A program made the position numbers and the translations under genes. This document shows positions 12,701 through 27,700 of a stretch of 64,000 nt of DNA, in pieces (within the stretch, counting starts at the first letter, position 1; each line of letters begins with the position of its first letter). Origin of the DNA: Colius striatus (lineage: Eukaryota; Chordata; Aves; Coliiformes; Coliidae); NCBI RefSeq assembly GCF_028858725.1, contig NC_084759.1, positions 139,542,671 through 139,606,670 on the forward strand. The letters run 5' to 3'. The notes beneath the pieces are model-generated. The model saw nothing but the letters and a program-made list of their open reading frames with translations. It had not been told where the DNA came from and searched no databases.

Positions 12701-15700
12701 GGCTTTGTGATGCATCCATGAGAATTCTCTTATCACATTTATCCTCTTCTGAGCTCTCTTTTCCTTCCCACTTTACTACTACCCTTCCCTTGCTTCTGGA
12801 CTCTAGCAGAAATGCACTATTTCAGTACTGTCTTGAACTGAAAACTGAACTAATTTAATCAGTAGAAAACAAAGCAGAAGGAAGTAACACTCTTACCTGC
12901 TCAACCACAGCAACAACTTGCGGTGTCTTAAATAACTAGTAGCAAAAGACACTTTCTTCTGTGGATTTTGGGCTGGATTGCTTTTGTAACACTCAGTTTG
13001 TGAACCAATTGGCTTCCATAACAAAGAATGTTTTGGAACAAATCCAGTTTGTTATTGCCTTCACCTTCCCTAAAAAGATAAAATGGTGAGTATACTGGCT
13101 TGTATTTTCTCTTAAAAGTGTGTTGCCTTGATTGTTTGCAGACAGTTCCCTACTGACAACTTTTGGGGTAATTGCAAGTGCACTGAAAACGTGCTGCGTG
13201 CGCTATCGCTACTTCAGCGGAGGTGTGACAAACTGGCTGGATTATGCTAAGGAAAACTATGGTGGCCAGTACAGTGAGACTCAGGTGGAAAGCACAAAGT
13301 TGCTCGCCAGGCTCTTCCCATTGTTTGCTTTCCAAATTATATACAGAACGTGTATTATGCAGGTAGGTACACAACTTTTAAATAAAAATCCTGAAATATA
13401 ATGTGATATGTTTGATGTTTCTACAGCTGAGCAGCCTTGCAGAACAGTTTTAATTACCTGAGAATATACTTTTCTCTATTCTCCCACCTCTATCAAATAA
13501 GTAAAATTGACTTGGTCAGGACTCATTAAAGAGCTTGAATGAGTGTTTGCTACTCTCTTCTCTCAACATCTAATGTTAGAGTCCTGTCCTCATGCTGCCG
13601 CATTGTAGTTGGAGACTTGGGCTCAGCATTCTCTGAAAAAAATAGTTAATTTTCCAATTTCTTGAGTGTTCACTCCTTGAAAGTGGTAGAAAATCTTTGT
13701 TTAATCTTTTGGTTGATGGGATTATATGGCTTCTGTACATACACTGGGAATAAGTGCAGTTTCCATTTATGGAAAGCAGTCCTTTCACAGCCTCTCTGTC
13801 AGGCTATGTGGTTGTTTCCACTTCTAAGTGCATGCATGTTATATAAATGTAAATGTGCCAAGAAGCTGCTTAAGCTGACATGATTCCTTCAAGTTTATTT
13901 CTGTCTGGATGATCTTGGCTAAGCAGGAGTTTGAGGTAGCTTACCCTTTGGAAACTGGTATAACAAATTTATGAGCTGGCTCAGAAATTCGTTTTTACTG
14001 ATTGGTGTTAAAACACTGCTTAAGGAAATTCTTACAAATATGTAGTGTATGCTGCTTTATTGCCACTCTTTCTTACCATCATCTTATATTTGCACCCATC
14101 TGCCTCATTCTTTCTTCTCTTCTTCCCTCTACAAAGCAAAAAAAAAAAATCCCAAGTAAAAAAAACAAAAACAAAACACCCAACCACAAACCAGCAAACA
14201 CATACATATGGCAAAAGCTATGCATTAATGATCAGATGGAAATGAACAAGATACCATTAATCAGGGTTGTAATAGTCAGGTATATATCTAGAAAAGATAA
14301 AAATGTTTGCTCAGCTGAAAGAAATGATGTCTATTCGTTTGGCAGAATTTCCAGTAAGTTTATGGCTCTTTCCTAGACTAGAAGATAGATCAGTATCCAT
14401 TTTTGTAAAGATTAATATAATTTTCTCCATATTATTAAGCTAACAGCTTTCAGTGCCTGTGATTCATGTTGATGTTATTTAATTCCTATTAAGTCAATTC
14501 TGATTTGCAATAGGCAGTGGAAAGAAGGAGCCACCAAAATTTGTCTCAATTCTGATCTTTCAGAGTTCTGTTGCCATTTTTTCTCTCTTTTACTGCTTTT
14601 GGAAGTGGAATGTAGGTGAAAAATCTTTTTATTAAGAGCTAGAACTTGAGTAATCCTTCAGCACTGAATAGACTCCCAGTGAGTAGGGTTGACTACAACC
14701 GCTGAGAAATCCTACACAAGATCAATTACTAGCTATACATTAATTTTCAGACAGTTGTAAAGTTGTAATACTCTACCTTGTTTTGGCATTACCAGTCATG
14801 TTACAGAGCCATGCAGAATGCTGAGGGAACCCATAACTTTCTAAAAAAATAAATAAACCAGTTCTATATCCAGTTTTGTCATGGTTGTACTCTGAACTTC
14901 TCAAGTTATCTCCTTTTTTCTGTCAATATGTAAAACGGAGTGAATTGTAACTTTACTGCACAGGAAATTGCAATGTTTAGTTCTTTAACCTTCCTAGAAA
15001 AACAAAAACAAAACAAAAAAGGAAAGACAACCACAAAATTAAACTGAAAAATCTGTTAGTGGAAGCCATTGTGTGATTTTTGGGGTCTTTTGTGGTGTTT
15101 TTGGGTTGTTGGTTTGTTTGGTTTTTTTTTTCATAAACTCAGTAGATCTTCTGTAGAGCCTTGCAGAAACAGGAAGCATTATTTGCTTTTAAGGTGAGAG
15201 ACAGTCTTACAAACCTACTTAATGATAGTCATCAGGGCTTGAAATTCATGAGTTCCTTGTCTGGTTTTCAATTTGCAGAAGTAAAAAGAAGTCCTCTGTA
15301 GAGATGCTATGGCTGTCAGTTGCCCTAGACTCATTCTGAGATTGTAGTCGAATCTTCATTTCCTGTAGCATTTAAAGCCGTGTGCTGGCCAGAGTCCCAC
15401 CTTGAGCATACAAGGAGTTCAAGATAACTATCCATCTTGCTGTTCTAAAATTTTATTCTCTTAGACTCTGAGAAGTGACTAAAGTATTAGGCAGAACCAT
15501 TTATTATATTGACTGATAGTTCTGACTAGGAATGGTCAAATAAACTCATTGCCTGCTGTTTAGATTTGTTAAATTTAAGAGCAAATTAAATGAGATTGAA
15601 AGCCTTTCAAATAGTGACATTGTGAATAGTCATTCCTGTTGGCCAGTGGATATTTGGTTTTCTGTGACTTCTTCAAAAATGAAAAAGTTGGAAATTTCCA

Positions 15701-18700
15701 ACTAGAGTAAAATTCTTCTCTGTGAAATATACTTGGTAGATTAATGGTGTGAAATTTTATTCTTCCATACAGATTCCTTCAGGATATTATCTCCAAACCA
15801 TGAATTCCAACTTGCACTTCAGTGGATTTGTCTTGCCAGTTGCAGCAATGAATGTGATAAGTATTGTTCCACTGCTGATTCTGGTTCCTATTTTGGAATG
15901 TGTGAACTCATACCTCTTTAGTTCCAAGGACACTGGACATTCTCCAACAATTTACATTGGTATGTCTAAAATAAAAATTAAAAAATCTGACTAAGTGTTA
16001 AGATGGATTTGTTTTGGGATTTTACTCAGGGTTGAATGTTTCAAAGGAATTATTGAAAAGATGGCCTTGAAAAAACATGAGATAACAACAAAAAAAGAAG
16101 TATAGCTTTTGTGTAAGCCAGAGACTGAGAGTCTTCCAAATAATAAAAAATTTGGAAACATATTCACAAATAATTAGGAGTTCTGCTAAGGAAATGGTGA
16201 GAGAAACAGTACTAGACATTTAGGCCAGAGACTTAATCTGACTTGATTATCTTCTATCTGTTTCATTATCCATTAACTTTTGGAAGGTTAATTTACTTTG
16301 GAAATCTTTTAGGAGGGATAGGAGAGTCCTTAAGTTAGTTGCTTTCTCATACTAGAGAAATGCTCATTGTTCAAAATGGTGAATTTGGATTTGAGTAACT
16401 AAGTTACAAACAAAGGTGCTTTTTTTCTGATATTCTTATGCCACAACTTCATTGATGTTAGGACTGCAGCTCATAAGAGGGAAGCTGTATTATCATTAGT
16501 ACAGTTTATTCCAGACTCTGTAGTTGCATCACAAGTGAAATAAAAACATCTAATTGAGTTCTGTGTCTGCAAAAATTGATGTTAGAACTTGTGATCAAAA
16601 GGAAGCATGCAAACAACTACATAAAACAAATGGATGTGTATCACTCAACTGCTGTTGTTGAGCAGGCTGTACGTTTCACAGATAGAAAGTTGCTTGGAGA
16701 GACACAGCTTTCCTGTCTAGTACCAGAACTTCCTTTTGAATATGTCATATGGGATAATTGTCCAGTTGCTTAGTAATTTTATTTATTAAAATCCTGAACT
16801 GAAACATACCTTTTTGTACACTCACTTTACATAAAGCAAAGAGACATCTCCAGAGGTGAAATATTGTCTCGTTCTCATAGAAACAGCACAAAGAAGTCTT
16901 CTCTGTTCTCAGCCTTTTCAACAATAAGCATTGTAAGCTCAGGCATCCAGATTGGCATGTCATAGAATTGTAGAATGGTAGAGGTTGGAAGGGGCCTTTA
17001 GAGATCATCCAGTCCAACTCCCCTGAAGAAGCTAATAGCCTAGAAGTTACAATGGCTTTAGGAGAGGTTGTTTTTTTTTTTTATTGCCTCAATTCCCCAA
17101 ACCTCTTCTAGGATCTGGAGGGATCCTCTGCAACCCTTTCCTAATACCAGCTGCATCTAGTACCACCACAAAAGCAACTTCCTTTGTTAAAACTATTCCC
17201 TTTTGTAGATACTCTCATTAAATTTGCTATATTTTTTTTCTTTCCTGCATTACAAACCTCAGACAAAAATATTTATAAAAACGACTATTTTCTCAGTGTG
17301 CTACTATTAATTCAGTGCCCCATGGCAAGCAGCACAGTGAGCACTGACACATACAGTAGTATTAATCTGACTAAATTAGCCTAATTAAGAGTGTTATTAA
17401 GTTTTATACAAACCAGATGCATATAACCCAGCAGGTTGCAATTACCCTAGTTTTTAAAATAACGTCTGCATTAAAACACAAAGAGCACATGCAGATAATC
17501 ATTTTCCTTAAAACCATGGAAATTTCAAGTTAGTATTAATGTTCTATCCTGTTATGTTGAATAGCAGTAGAATATATGCAGTGTTTTATTCTTAATAGTG
17601 TCATTTATTACAATAGCCTCCTGTTAGGAGTGATAAATTACCTGAGGCATAAAAATACCTGTGAGTACTGTGATGGCTTTAGATACCAAAGTATATGAAT
17701 GCACCTGCAAGTACAGTAGACCTCTAAGTACCAATATTTTTGCCAACAATTAATTAGATTCACAATTATTTTTCAGGAGCAAAACTGGAAGCATAAATAG
17801 GCTGTTGGTGTTAAGCCAGCCTATAACTATGTTTTAATTCAAGTCTTGTAAGAGGAAGACATTTAAATAGTTTTCTGGAATTTTTTAGTATGTTAAGAAA
17901 AGAAAACTTTCTAGGACAAAGCATATAGACAATGTGGAACTGAAATATCTGATTGCTCTGTAATAAGGATCTACGTGAAAACTGATCTGGTACTTTCTCT
18001 GTAGTTTTTGGGTTTTGTTATAAATCAGATATTACTTAAAAAACATTAAAATATTAATGTGAATTTAGATTTTTGACCCAAAGGTATTGATTATTTGGAC
18101 CTCTATATGAAAAATAGAAGCATTTGGTAAAGGCTCAGACCACTTAGCCATATGAGTTTTCTACCTTTTTTGTCCTGCAAAACTTTGTGTTATAATATGA
18201 ATTTCCAGTCATGAAGTGAGATGAGGATTTGTGAGGCAAGTGGAAAAACAAAGTCCAGGTATTTGAGACAAAGCTGTCAGAAACCAAATTCTCATACCTA
18301 TACTTACATTATGGATTAGAAATGATGAGGAATCAGTAACTTAAGCCAAAATCAATGGGAAGTCAAAACATCGAAAGTATAAATGTTTCAAGTTCAGGAG
18401 ACTTAGTTGGAAACCTTACTTTCTTTGTGTTTTTCTTAGATGCTACAATTTCAGAACACCAACACAAAGAAATATAAAATAATACATGTAAATAGTATAA
18501 TTTATGGAATGGATGGTGAAGAGTGCACTATTTAAAATATATCTGAGTTTATGAGAAGCTTTTTATCTTTGCATTATGGGAATAAACATATAGGAGCTTT
18601 TTTCCTGCCCTGTGTGCTTGTCCAGTACTTGTGGCTTACTACTGAGTCAGGTAGAAAGATTTCATGAGTTGCATGTGCAGTAGTATATTGAAATGTACTG

Positions 18701-21700
18701 TGGATCCTAGTGCATTATGGATCATGCAGTGAGATTTCTTCAGGATAGCTGAAGAAGGCAGGAGGCAACTGTAGTCTAACAATTTAAGTATAAATATTTA
18801 GAAAACTGGAGATTATCACTTCCTGTAATCCAGCTCAACTCATTCTAAAATGTTAAACAATCTAGCAAATGCACTACCCAACCCACTTTCAAAAGTAGTT
18901 CAAGGGAACTCTATAGTGAAGGGAAAGGGGAAAATGTGAGAATGCTTGATCTCTGGAGATGTTAATATGTACTGCTGATCTTTTTCTCTCCCATCTTCCA
19001 TGGCCTGGAGCCTTAGAAATCCAGTACTTACACTGACTGCACTAATTTTTTTTTTTTTTTAATGTAGAAAACAAATGAGTAAAACCATATAGTTTATGTG
19101 TATATTTCAGAATCTTATTGCTGATATTTCCCCCTGCTTGGTTGTCTTACTCCTACCCAGTCTCTTGGGATATCTAGAAGGGCTGTTGCCTTTTATTTAT
19201 ATTCTCCTTTCTTAATTCCTTCAGTTTAAAACAAAACAAAACTGTTCTTTGTGACTTTGCTTTTCAGAAAACTTTTTCCTCTCATTTATTCTGCATCCCT
19301 AAATTTTTTCTGTGCTGAGCTGGTGTCCCTTTGCCGTATATCGAGAGTTAGTATTGTAGTGGAGCAAGTATTCTTTATTCACATCTGTAACCAGAAAGGA
19401 TATATTGAGGGGTGGAAAGGATGGAGTTTTTGTGTCTCCTAGGACCTTGCTTTATTCTAAATTAATAAAGCATGATGAAACTGTAACTACAGCCTTGATA
19501 GATGCTTTCTGTGCTCTTTACCCAGTTGTAGGTCAGTTATCTGCTGCACTTTCTGTGATGGTTGCTGGCTTCTCTGAAATACACCGAAAGCATTTCCCTC
19601 AGGTGGAGCAGTCGCTTTCTGAAGAGATTCTCCTGGTTTCTTCCATGCCTTGCTTCCACTTAGCTCCTCAATACATCCTACTTGGAGTGGCTGAAGCCTT
19701 GGTGACTCCCTCCTGTAAGTAAAATCTAATAGGCTAAAGCAAGAGCATCCTCATTATCAAGGAGTATCAGCTTCCTAAAGATAATTACTGTCATCTGATA
19801 TTTTATCCCTGGCACTCTTCTGTGGGTTTAATGAGCAGATCTATGCTCTATTTGCTTCAGAGTAGCATAATTTGTCTTGCTGGCTGTAATGCAGAACGAG
19901 CAATGATGTTGTTGCAGATAAACTGGAAGGTAACACAGCCCAGTCAGGTCCCTGGGGTGCATAATCCACTATCCATGGGGGATGATCAGAGCAGCGGAAT
20001 TCTTGGCTCAGATATGTGATTGGTATGAAAACTGAACCTGCTTCAGATAGGGGCAGAGTTGGATGAGCTTCTGAGATGCTTTCTGATCTGAACTGTTCTG
20101 TGATGGTTTTCTTGAGACAGAACAAATATGCACATGACAACTAAGCTGTGGTTATGGTCTCTAAGCACATTTTAGGCCACAGTGAATGCAAGGTGAAGCA
20201 ATTGTGCTTAACCTTTTTAATTTGTGAACCCAACTAATAGAATTATTGCAAGTTTTACGCTACTACAGACCGTGTGCAGGTGGATAACACAGTTCAACTG
20301 GCAGGCTAACCTGGAGAATATCATAGGCAGATGCAAGATTTTTATTGGTGCTCCAATCAGGAGTCATGCAAACATATCTGCACAGAGCATCAAGCCTTAG
20401 CTTGTGGCATGGAGACAGAGATAAACACTCCTGTTTTGTAGAGCTTAGCTCATGCCTGCTACCTATAAATTATGTAGACACACTCTTGATTGTGAGTCTG
20501 AACCTTCTCTCCCTTCCATAATTTACCTTTCCACATTGGCACTGATGTTCCTGGAGCTTATTTTCTTCTTAAGAGCATGCAGAGTGCTTACCAAGGGTTT
20601 TACCATCTAGAGCTTAAAGAAAAAGTTAGTGTTACAAAAATAATCTAATCAACATTTATTTAAAGAGACACAGGTAAAGTAATTGACTAGCTGATCTCTG
20701 CAGGCACTTAATTCTATAGGTTGAGTGTCTATTGTTCCAGCATAACCCAAAAAATGTTCAGGTATTTATTTAAGAGCAGGAAATAATTTCAGTGTCTCAG
20801 CTTCATACTTTCACTCTAAAGACTACTGAGAGCTATGGGTCACAGTCTGTCACTAAAAAGGTAATTTTTCCTAGTTTTAAATACTTAACACTTTCATAAT
20901 GCCCCTTCATCCAATAGCTCTCAAACACTTAACCAAGACAGGTTTCTAGGCAGATAATGTGGTTTCTAAGTTACAGGCTAAATGTAACTGAAAATTGTGA
21001 CCTTCTCTATTTATCTTAACAAAAAAAAAAAAAAGGGTTAGGAGGTGGCTTGCTTACAGTCTTCTTGTGGAAAAGCATGAGAAGAATAATGTTGATAGAA
21101 TAAGGCTTTTTAATCTAACGTGCTGGGACACAACAGAAGTCCGACGACTGGAAGATGACATTAGCTTTAGAAAAGAAATAAAGCTCTGTCTTCATTTTCT
21201 GAGGTTGGGGTTTTTCATCCTTTTAAAGAAATCTTAAAGTGTTGTAAGTAGAATTTCTTGGGAAGAAATTTGTCTTCACCATTTAAGTAAAGATTAAGCA
21301 TCTTGCTAAAAGCTGCAGCTAGAGGTGTGGTTCAAAACCCTGGTAAATGGGACTAAGTCTGAATTTGAGACTTGCATGGAGGAAACTAAAGGTGGGTACC
21401 TAAAATAGTAGATTACTGCCGTAGTTGATGGGTATACAGGCCTCCACTTGCTCATACGTAGATGTTTGGCACCATTTGTCTTGGAGTATCTAGGCTTTGC
21501 ATGTGGGGCAAGCAGGCTTTCTAGTGTATCAATGTGGCCTCTAACTGCTGCTGGAGAAGAGCATTGTTTTTCCACGAGTCTTGAACCTTATATGTCTGTA
21601 CAGGGCTGATTGATAAGGTATACTATAGTTTCAGGCAACACTAAGCATCTGTGTTCAGGATTCTGAACTGAGCTCTAGGTTTCTACTTTCATTTGAACTG

Positions 21701-24700
21701 AATTACCGTTCAGGAACCGTTCAGTGGATCTCCATAGATGATGATGACAGCCTAGACACTTAAATAGTTGTTTCACCTTTCCTGACATTTCACTGCCTTT
21801 GTTATGCAGAAGGTCAAATTCAGTTATCATAATAATTTACTTGACCTGAAAGTACAAGATCCAAGTTGAAGACAGAAATGTTCACGTTTGTAATTGGGGG
21901 AAGAAGCTATCTCACTTCTGAATTGCTTAGCTAGAGGAGCCAGATTTGATGTATTGAACTCTTTACCTACATTTGAGCCCTTATACTTACAATTGTGTTT
22001 ATACAATATATTTCATTATCTTGTTATAGGAATTTTATATAACAATCTTCGGGTAGCATGAACATCACTTACAATAATATCAGCATTTAATGTTTCCCTA
22101 GCACTAAAGTGGCCTTTAAAAAGTAAAATAAATCGATGATAAATTAATTGCTCTTCTACACAGTATTAGAATGTAAGATCTTGCAGGACTGTGACAGCTT
22201 GAATTTGTAAAACCCTAACTTTGTTTAAACTAGGAAATTACTTTTTTGAAGCCTGGTGACTTAAAGGGAGGGACATCAAGATAGAATAACAAAACCAAAA
22301 CACAGTCTTTCCCAAAAACCTAAAAGATACTGCCAACAGAAAGAGATAAAACCGAAAACCTCCATCCTGTGAGAAAGTATTAGCAGGAATTTGCTCCTGC
22401 AGTGCATGAGTTTGGTGCTGAAGGGAAGTCAACCTGCTGGCCACAGCAGCTGTGTTACACTGACAGTGTCCAAGCCTTCTGGCACACTTAAACTGCATTG
22501 TCCTACAAAGGGTTAGCAGATTTGCAGTGCTTGCTGAAGTGCTGTAAGTATATCATTTGCTCATTGACGTGTCTCAAAGCATGTAAGAATGGGAAGACTT
22601 GTAACAAGAATGTCTGTTAGTTAAAAGATATATTGAGTATTGCTTCACCCACTGATGAAATGCAATAGTCTCCAGGGTGAAATGCAGCAGCTATTTAATA
22701 GTTCATAGCAGCAGCGTGAGAGAGGCAAGGAATGGAGTATGCAATTGAAAGAGCAGAGGTAATTTAGGTAAGTGTGATGCAGTTATCCAGGCAGAATTTG
22801 GCCAAGATGCAAGTTTTGTACCTCTGCTTTTAAAAGGAAGGAAAGAATAAGCAAAGTCTTAGGTGCTTAGTGATTCCGATTAGCTAGGACATTGACTGTA
22901 GAATGTTTCAGACTGTACTGTTGCATCTACAGATGATGTCCTGGGCTCACCTGCTTTCTCTTGCTCTCAAGGTCTTGGTTCCTACTGCGAATGAAGAAAA
23001 AAACACTGCCCATGCTATTTTTTTTTGCTGCAATATGTTTCCAATGCTCTCATTTGGACATCCAAATTAAAAGAGGGTGGAAGATAGTGAATGAAAAGTT
23101 TCATTTGTATTCAGAGATACTTCGGGCATCTCAGTATTTAAATAGTAATCCTCTGCTGACAAGTTCCTTAAGCTGGAGGTCATTCAAATTCAACTAATAA
23201 AACAGATTGGGAGACACTCGGGTTTGGAAAACAAGTGTGGATGAGGGCTGAAGGTATGAAGTTATGAAATGAGGTTTTGATTATCAAGGAAAGTAATTCA
23301 AAAAGAACAGCTGTCGTGAAGGTTTGCTGTTATTGTAATCTAATTTAACCAAATTACAGCTGGTGGGATTGTAGTCATCCATGCTACAATGGCATGCCAC
23401 AGCTTCCCCTCACCACCAAAGCTGTTCCTTCTGATATAGTCTTCTGGGAAGAAAGTGAAGCAGAATACCTTTAAAATTAGTCAGTGACTGAGAGTTGCTC
23501 TCTGGGAAGAGGAGCATTGTCCAGCCTTATGTTATAGCAAGGTAACTGCCCAAGTTATTAGTGGATGCACTGCATTGGCTTTGGCAAAGGAGGTCCTTCT
23601 GTCCTGCAGTTAAATATCACCTCTGCTGTCTTCATATTTGCTGACTGTGGTGGTGTTTCTTTTGTCTTGCTATGCTTGAAGTTTTAAAAATGAAAGCAAC
23701 TGTCTGGGTGAAAATCTTTACATACTTGTTGAATGGCAATAGTTTTATGTGGAATGATTTGTTGCAGAGTCATTCAGTTTGGGTAATGCTTTGGTAACAG
23801 GGTACGTGGTAACATATCTGTTTGTCCATCTGCAGCAAGTATATATACTGTGTAAAATATGGGAAGTGCCTATGGAATATTTTTTTTTATATCCCTTTGT
23901 AATTTTTTTTCTGTCTTATCTGCCTTCTTCCATCATTTACTTTTGTGTTTTAACCTGTAACTGTATCTGCTTCCTTTCTAAGGTTCCTTACTTTCATTCC
24001 GGCTTGTGCCAGAAAGAATTAGAGGGATTTCCATGCATTTTTTAACTCTCTTTAATGGAGCTGGCTGCTTTATGGGAGCTTTCTTTGTTCAGACAGCGCA
24101 CGCAAGCACTCAAGGTAAGAAAATACTCACGACTGGTGTTTCTGAGCGGTTTTCTAGTGTTATTGATTTGGAAAATTAGGCAGCAGAATTAAAGGCAATG
24201 CCAAAGTTTTATTGATTTTTCTCTCACAAATCCAGTAAAATGGAGTTAAGATAGGAAATATCCTTCCAGCTGTATTCATCCAATTTTAATGAGTCATCTT
24301 ATTTTTAATAGTTGGAATAATTAGAGAATGGCATCTTGCAGGAAGCCCTCATCTCAAATCTCTCTACTTCTGTTCTAGAATATGTGAAAATAAATTGCCT
24401 AGGAAGCATCTGGTAATGCTCATGAAGAAGTACTTTTGTGTTAGTTACACTCATGTGGAAGCTTCTAGACATGAGAACAAGATTAGTGCTTTGAAGAGCG
24501 GGGAACATGCCTGCCTTTCTGTTCCACAGTATCATAAGGGAAAGGAGATTGAGTTGAATCTTTCAAAGCTGTCTAGGGAATTTGTTCCCCTAGACCCACT
24601 GCTACTCTCTTCTATGCCTCTCCTTTTTCCCAGCTACTGAGAGAATCAGATTCTGTGACAATATGGTCTCGCTGTGGCTTTACCATTTTGCAGATGAATA

Positions 24701-27700
24701 CTACAATTCCCAGAGAACTTATTGTTTCAAAAGGAGTTATATCAGGTTCAGCCTGTTGAGGAGTACTTAGTGTAAGCTCTGAACTGGAGGTTTTTCTGGG
24801 TTGATGATTTTAAGAAGCTCTTGGCCTATCTTGAAAGTTGTTTTTCATTTGCTGATGAATCTTTGTTCGGTACAGAAAAGACTTCTAAAAATTACTTACG
24901 AAACAAGTAAAGCACTTGCATTCTTGAACCAATGGACATAGATCTCTTTGTTCACATATCTGAAATAGTCCACTTGCTGAAGCAGTGCTTGAAAGATGTT
25001 TTCCATTGATAAGACTCATTGCCTCTCTATTTTGGGTTCTTCCTGTTCTTACATAAAGAGCCATGTAACTTAAAAACAAGGGTAACTCAGGGGTTTTTTG
25101 AAAGTATAAGAAATCTTAATTCTGACTTGCAAGATCAGAACAACTGGATGGTTCTTTCGCACACAGTGCTGTTGTTAACAAATCAATTAAAATATTATTA
25201 AGAGGTGAAAAAAATATCACCTAGAGATGGATAAAGAACAAGAATGCTTACCCAAATTATTAGAGCCTTCAAAAAATTATCCTGGCTGGGACTAAAAAGC
25301 CTGAACTCTCCAAATTCTCCACAGACTGCAGTTGTCATGTTCAAATCCTTTTTGCTCAAGATTTTTGAGCAAACTGAAAAAAAATCCTGGCTAAAATACT
25401 TCTCACTGTTATGAAGCTGGTTGGACAACTCCTCACTTTGCTTTGGCAGCACGGGGGCAATGGTGGGTGGAAAAAGACATCGCTTATATCTGTCTTTGCC
25501 TTTGTCAAGCTTGGTGCTCCTGTAGATAGAGTTGACTATGTTATCCCGAGCAAAAGTTGTGCATAAATTTTCAAGGGATTCAGTGATAGTCTGTATTATG
25601 ATTAAGATGCTTAATGGAACTGAATGAGCCCCTAAATAGGACAAGTGCTGTCCAAAACTTGAAAGTTTTAGAGGAAAAATAATGAGAAGTGTTTATTATT
25701 TGTTCTGCTACTCTAATTAGAAGTGTTAGAGATTACTTTCCTTGCCAGTGTGTAAACAATATATTATTCGGACATACATTTTATTTCTCAAATAAGTTGA
25801 ATCTCACTGGGAATCCTTCCCAGTATTCACTGGTTGAATGAGATTAATTATTGCAACTCACCACAACTCTTGCAACTCACAGCTTATAAATAATGGAAAT
25901 GTTCCTGTATCTTTGAATGAGTTTTAATACTTACGACTGAAGACTTAGAGTATTTCTCTACTCATCCCAGCTAGACTTTTGTCCTGACTCATAAATCAAA
26001 GTATATTTGGGATCAGGCTTCTGGAGCTGGATATAGATCATAAAAAAAAAAAAAAAACCAAAAAAAACCAGAGAGACATTTAGCTTTGGTTTTGTTTTTA
26101 TCCTAGTTTGATAGGAAATAGTATAGAAAAATTCTCCTGCTGCATCTGCATTTTTTCTGGATTTATCCATTGTACTTCTGAAAGTCTTCTTTGGTGCTTG
26201 TGATGAAAAGCTTGGGAACAGCAAAGTATTTTTTTTGTTGTTTATTTATAAAACCTAATGGTAACCTCTTGAACCTTCTAAAGATGACAATTCTTCAGAA
26301 AATACAATTGTGACCTCTTTTAGGTCAAATTAAGCTCAAATGATGCAAATTAAGCTCTCGCTCACATTTGTGGTTTAGAATTTTTTCAGCTCATTTTAAA
26401 AGCTTGTAAGAATTGAGTACCTAGACAATTTATGGAACCTGGGGATAAAGAAAACCAAACAGATATTTATTTTTCCCAAAATGATGAACTAATTTCTATT
26501 GGAAGACTTTTTTGAGGAAAGAAGATGATGGTGTTTATGTAATTGGTTTTTTAAGATTTAACAAGGCATAGTGTGTTACTCTTGGACTATGGGTGCTTTA
26601 GCCTTGTCCCATGATTCTTGTTTCACTAAAACCTGAGCCAAGCTATTTCTGATTCTCCCATCTCTATATAATGAGACCATGTTTGCCACGAAGCAATTCA
26701 GGATACAGAAAAGTAGATCCTCCAGTGTGTATTTTGAAGTGCTGAAGCACAGAGGGTATTGACAAAATTTAAACATTTTTATATCTTATTTCATGTCACT
26801 AGTTTAGAATTTTATTTGGGTTTTTATTGGCAAAGTGGATCAGATATCAGTCACAGTCAAAGCTGCATTAATCATTTCTAACGCATCTATGGAGGATGGT
26901 GTGAATATGATAAAATAAGACTTTTTAAAAAAATCTGACGAGTGCAAACAGATGATGGGTGACAGTGATATTTTCAGTACAAGCTGGGAAACTGCTTTCT
27001 TTTGGATCTCTTACCTCTCCTAACATTTTAATGGAAAAAGATGCAAGACAAAACCTGTCCTCTTATGCCAATCATTTCAGAATACATTTCTCTAAAAATA
27101 TTAATGTAAATATGGAAGAAAAGAAAAGAAATTAAAAAGGACAAAAAGGTCAGAAGAAGGAAAATGCCCCAGACATGTTTTTTCTTCTTGTATTTAGAGA
27201 ACTCTTTTGTCGTGGGCTTTTTTTTGTGTGTTGGTTCATGGGGGTTTTTAAGTTTGGAGCCCCGTGTGATTGTAAATACCAAAGATGATACAGCTAAAGG
27301 ATATTTCTTGCAGTCCAGATGGTGGTGTCCACTGGTGCCTACTTAGCTATTAAGGATTAGAGGCAGACTGAGACTTTAATTTGGATATGATTAAACACTG
27401 CATATATGCCTGCTAACTTGATGAAATGATGGGAGGCAATACAATCTTTTTCCAAAATATGAATTCATTTTTTTCTGTAATTACAGTCTACATTGTAGAA
27501 TAGCTGTAAAAATGCAGGAATCACACAGAAGAGACTAACTTATCACATATGATTATTTGTCTTTGTCTTCTCTGTTTTCCCAATGCTAAAATACAATGGC
27601 TTTTTCAGTAAACAAACAGAATGTCTTTGTGACTTTGGGTTTTGTTGTGAATCCCTTGAGAGCTCCAAGGGTGCAATCATAGTAACAGATACCTTGTGTG

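Larger units (their letters stand above)
8606..13141 (+). other. SLC15A5 intron 3
   Basis: 4.5 kb with GT-AG ends. It carries a minus-strand CR1 3' fragment (9853-10613), a 17-base tandem duplication (11791-11832) and an A17 run (12107-12123). The remainder looks unique. Confidence 0.8.

Noticed and set aside
14002..14376. 124-codon plus-strand open frame in intron 4
   Set aside because: The frame crosses an A/C-rich simple stretch giving KKKK/NKNKT-type text, with no splice support or family match.
19405..19531. Upstream extension of the exon 6 open frame
   Set aside because: The frame is open upstream, but only the acceptor ending at 19531 completes the split Gly codon from exon 5 and fits the family sequence.
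25958..26224. 88-codon minus-strand frame near the intron 7 antisense candidate
   Set aside because: Its middle is a phenylalanine run translated from a poly-A/T tract. Although it lies upstream of the 25.2-kb candidate, it ends in a stop before any good donor, so it was not joined to it.
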